Positions 62,849 to 64,000 of a stretch of DNA of 64,000 nucleotides are shown here, one piece after another. Where the stretch lies: NCBI GenBank assembly GCA_029259745.1, contig JAJDEO010000051.1:17213-81212 (forward strand), read 5' to 3'. A model generated the notes under the pieces. The model saw only the letters and a program-made list of their open reading frames with translations, had not been told where the DNA came from and did no database searches. A program made the translations under genes and the position numbers. The DNA is from Planctomycetota bacterium. Lineage in GTDB: Bacteria; Planctomycetota; B15-G4. How positions within the stretch are numbered: position 1 is the stretch's first letter; each line of letters starts with the position of its first letter.

Positions 62849-64000
62849 ATGCCGACTTGCCCCTGCCTCGCCCTTCTGCCGCTGACGCTCGCTGCCACGA
62901 TCGCCCTTCCGAGCTGCGGCCCCAAGCCGGCCGGAGCCCCGAACGCGCCCCAAGCGACGAGTCCGCTGGCCGATCTGCCTCCCCTTCCCGGGACCCACCC
63001 CGATCAGCGCCAGTGGTTCTGGCGCGACGTCCTTGCGGCACCACTGCCCGACCAGGAGACGCGCCTCGACCTCGCCTGGCAGCAGCTCGACGACCCCGCC
63101 GCCATCATCGACGCCCTGCTCAGCATCCCCGAGGACGGCTCGGTCGCCGCCGGTCCGTCGCTCATGCCCGCCCTCCGGCACCCGCAGGACGCCGTGGCCT
63201 GCGTGGCCGCCGCCGAGCTCGGACGACGCGGGATCGTCGAAGCCATCCCGCGCTTGCTCAAAGGCATCGGGCCCTATCCCGTCGACTTCGACATCCCCGT
63301 CGCCGTCCGCGCCGCCGAAGCCACGGCCCTCGCGCGCCTCGGCCACCCCGCCGGCGTGCCCTTCCTGCTCACCGTGCTCGCTGAGAAGACCGCCGAGCAG
63401 CTGCCCGACGCGGATCTGCCCTGGATGCGCACCGAGCGCGTGGCGTGGTTCCAGGAGCTCGCGCTCGACGGCATCCTCGCCCTGGCGGGCCAGGACTTCG
63501 GCGACCATCCGACGGCCCCCATCGCCACCCGGACGGCCGCCGTCCGGGCCATGCAGGCCTGGTGGGACGAGCACCGGGTCGAACTCTGGGCAGCCACGAC
63601 TCCGCTGCTCGACGACGACGACCTCGCCCTGCGCACGCGCCTGCTCGTCGCCAACCTCGGTGCCTACCAGCTGCGCCAGATCGACGGCGCCCGCTTCACC
63701 CTCCACCACCTCGGCCCCGGCGTTTTGCCGTTCCTCGAAGAAGGCCTCGGGTCCGACGACCATTACATCCGCCTGCACGCACTCGAGATCATGGAGCGCC
63801 TGACGAGCTTCGCCGACGACGCGCTACGCGCACAGCTCGTCGCGGTCGCACGCGCACCGCTGATGAACGACGCCTCGACGGCTGTCGCCGCCCAGGCCGC
63901 GAGCCTTGCGGCAGCCGCCGGAGGTGTCGCGCCGCACCGATGCCTTCGTCGCGATGCTGAAGTCGCCCGATGCGTCGCTGGCGTTCGCGGCCCTCGAGCG
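62849..64000 (+). CDS. HEAT-like repeat lipoprotein, incomplete, with apparent frameshift
   Basis: At least 384 codons, running off the right edge. ATG 62849 starts a lipoprotein signal (CLALLPLTLAATIALPS then Cys). After it come helical repeats in the HEAT/PBS-lyase style (LMPALRHPQDAVACVAAAEL; AVRAAEATALARLGHPAGVP; DDHYIRLHALEIMERLTS). Near 63920 the reading changes: from 63921 on, the +1 frame continues with a natural repeat (EVSRRTDAFVAMLKSPDASL then AFAALE), while the original frame becomes Arg/Cys-rich. One extra G in GCCGGAGG would explain it. It could be a real broken gene or a sequence error. Function unknown; the location is presumably the outer or inner membrane. Confidence 0.65.
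   Translation, partial: MPTCPCLALLPLTLAATIALPSCGPKPAGAPNAPQATSPLADLPPLPGTHPDQRQWFWRDVLAAPLPDQETRLDLAWQQLDDPAAIIDALLSIPEDGSVAAGPSLMPALRHPQDAVACVAAAELGRRGIVEAIPRLLKGIGPYPVDFDIPVAVRAAEATALARLGHPAGVPFLLTVLAEKTAEQLPDADLPWMRTERVAWFQELALDGILALAGQDFGDHPTAPIATRTAAVRAMQAWWDEHRVELWAATTPLLDDDDLALRTRLLVANLGAYQLRQIDGARFTLHHLGPGVLPFLEEGLGSDDHYIRLHALEIMERLTSFADDALRAQLVAVARAPLMNDASTAVAAQAASLAAAAGGVAPHRCLRRDAEVARCVAGVRGPRA

Noticed and set aside
62723..63778. Long N-terminal extension of the Trm112-like gene
   Set aside because: It is antisense to the HEAT-like lipoprotein; the known family length fits the 89-aa start at 62722.

Overview
The window is about 64 kb of very GC-rich bacterial chromosome, densely packed with housekeeping and cell-envelope genes. 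It suggests a diderm (outer-membrane) bacterium, most likely a member of the Planctomycetota. The evidence is indirect: a Hanks-type kinase fused to HEAT-like repeats, a secreted FG-GAP propeller protein, a secreted array of carboxypeptidase-regulatory-like domains, secreted or lipid-anchored repeat proteins, a consensus sigma-54 promoter, and a heptose/lipid A gene group. No phage, transposon, CRISPR array or plasmid feature was seen.

Layout. (1) 1-15110, minus strand: moeA-lnt, a coiled-coil membrane protein and a 65-aa membrane protein, closed by a strong terminator; then an elongasome operon mreB-mreC-mreD-mrdA(PBP2)-rodA that runs on by a start/stop overlap into a large MscK/MscM-type mechanosensitive channel, and then the start of gdhA. 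(2) 15422-20662, plus strand: an RND efflux pair (lipoprotein adaptor plus an enlarged pump), tRNA-Ala(CGC) with its own promoter, and a 4 x 23-bp tandem repeat. (3) 20717-28630, minus: a secreted repeat protein; a di-haem peroxidase-like protein overlapping a hybrid histidine kinase; a NYN-like protein; a GH15-like enzyme overlapping a cyclodeaminase-like gene. (4) 28804-35413, plus: clpB behind a perfect sigma-54 promoter; a UbiA-family transferase behind a probable leaderless promoter; a pseudouridine synthase; a carboxypeptidase-regulatory-like repeat protein. (5) 35400-45351, minus: Nudix, SpoU methyltransferase, isoaspartyl peptidase, RlmI-like methyltransferase, FG-GAP protein, then lpxL - deoxyhypusine-synthase-like gene - hldE - waaF. 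(6) 45457-45627, plus: a candidate structured small RNA with promoter and terminator. (7) 45841-62722, minus: nrdR - ATP-cone protein - smc; a Ser/Thr kinase with a substrate-binding lipoprotein; an SGNH hydrolase / glycosyltransferase / nucleotidyltransferase / epimerase / mnmE operon; and a Trm112-like gene with yidC. (8) 62849-64000, plus: a HEAT-like lipoprotein that runs off the end and carries an apparent frameshift.

Gene style. Thirteen adjacent gene pairs share a four-base ATGA, GTGA or TTGA start/stop overlap, so I moved many starts downstream of the longest open frame to these overlaps. Two genes (ubiA-like and the Ser/Thr kinase) have an extended -10 box exactly six bases before the ATG, which predicts leaderless mRNAs.

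The least expected items are the small RNA at 45493-45627 (three-way junction with an all-pyrimidine 24-nt loop), the peroxidase-like protein whose two haem motifs have each lost one cysteine, the sigma-54 promoter of clpB, the matched periplasmic insertions in RodA and PBP2, and the ATP-cone protein between nrdR and smc.
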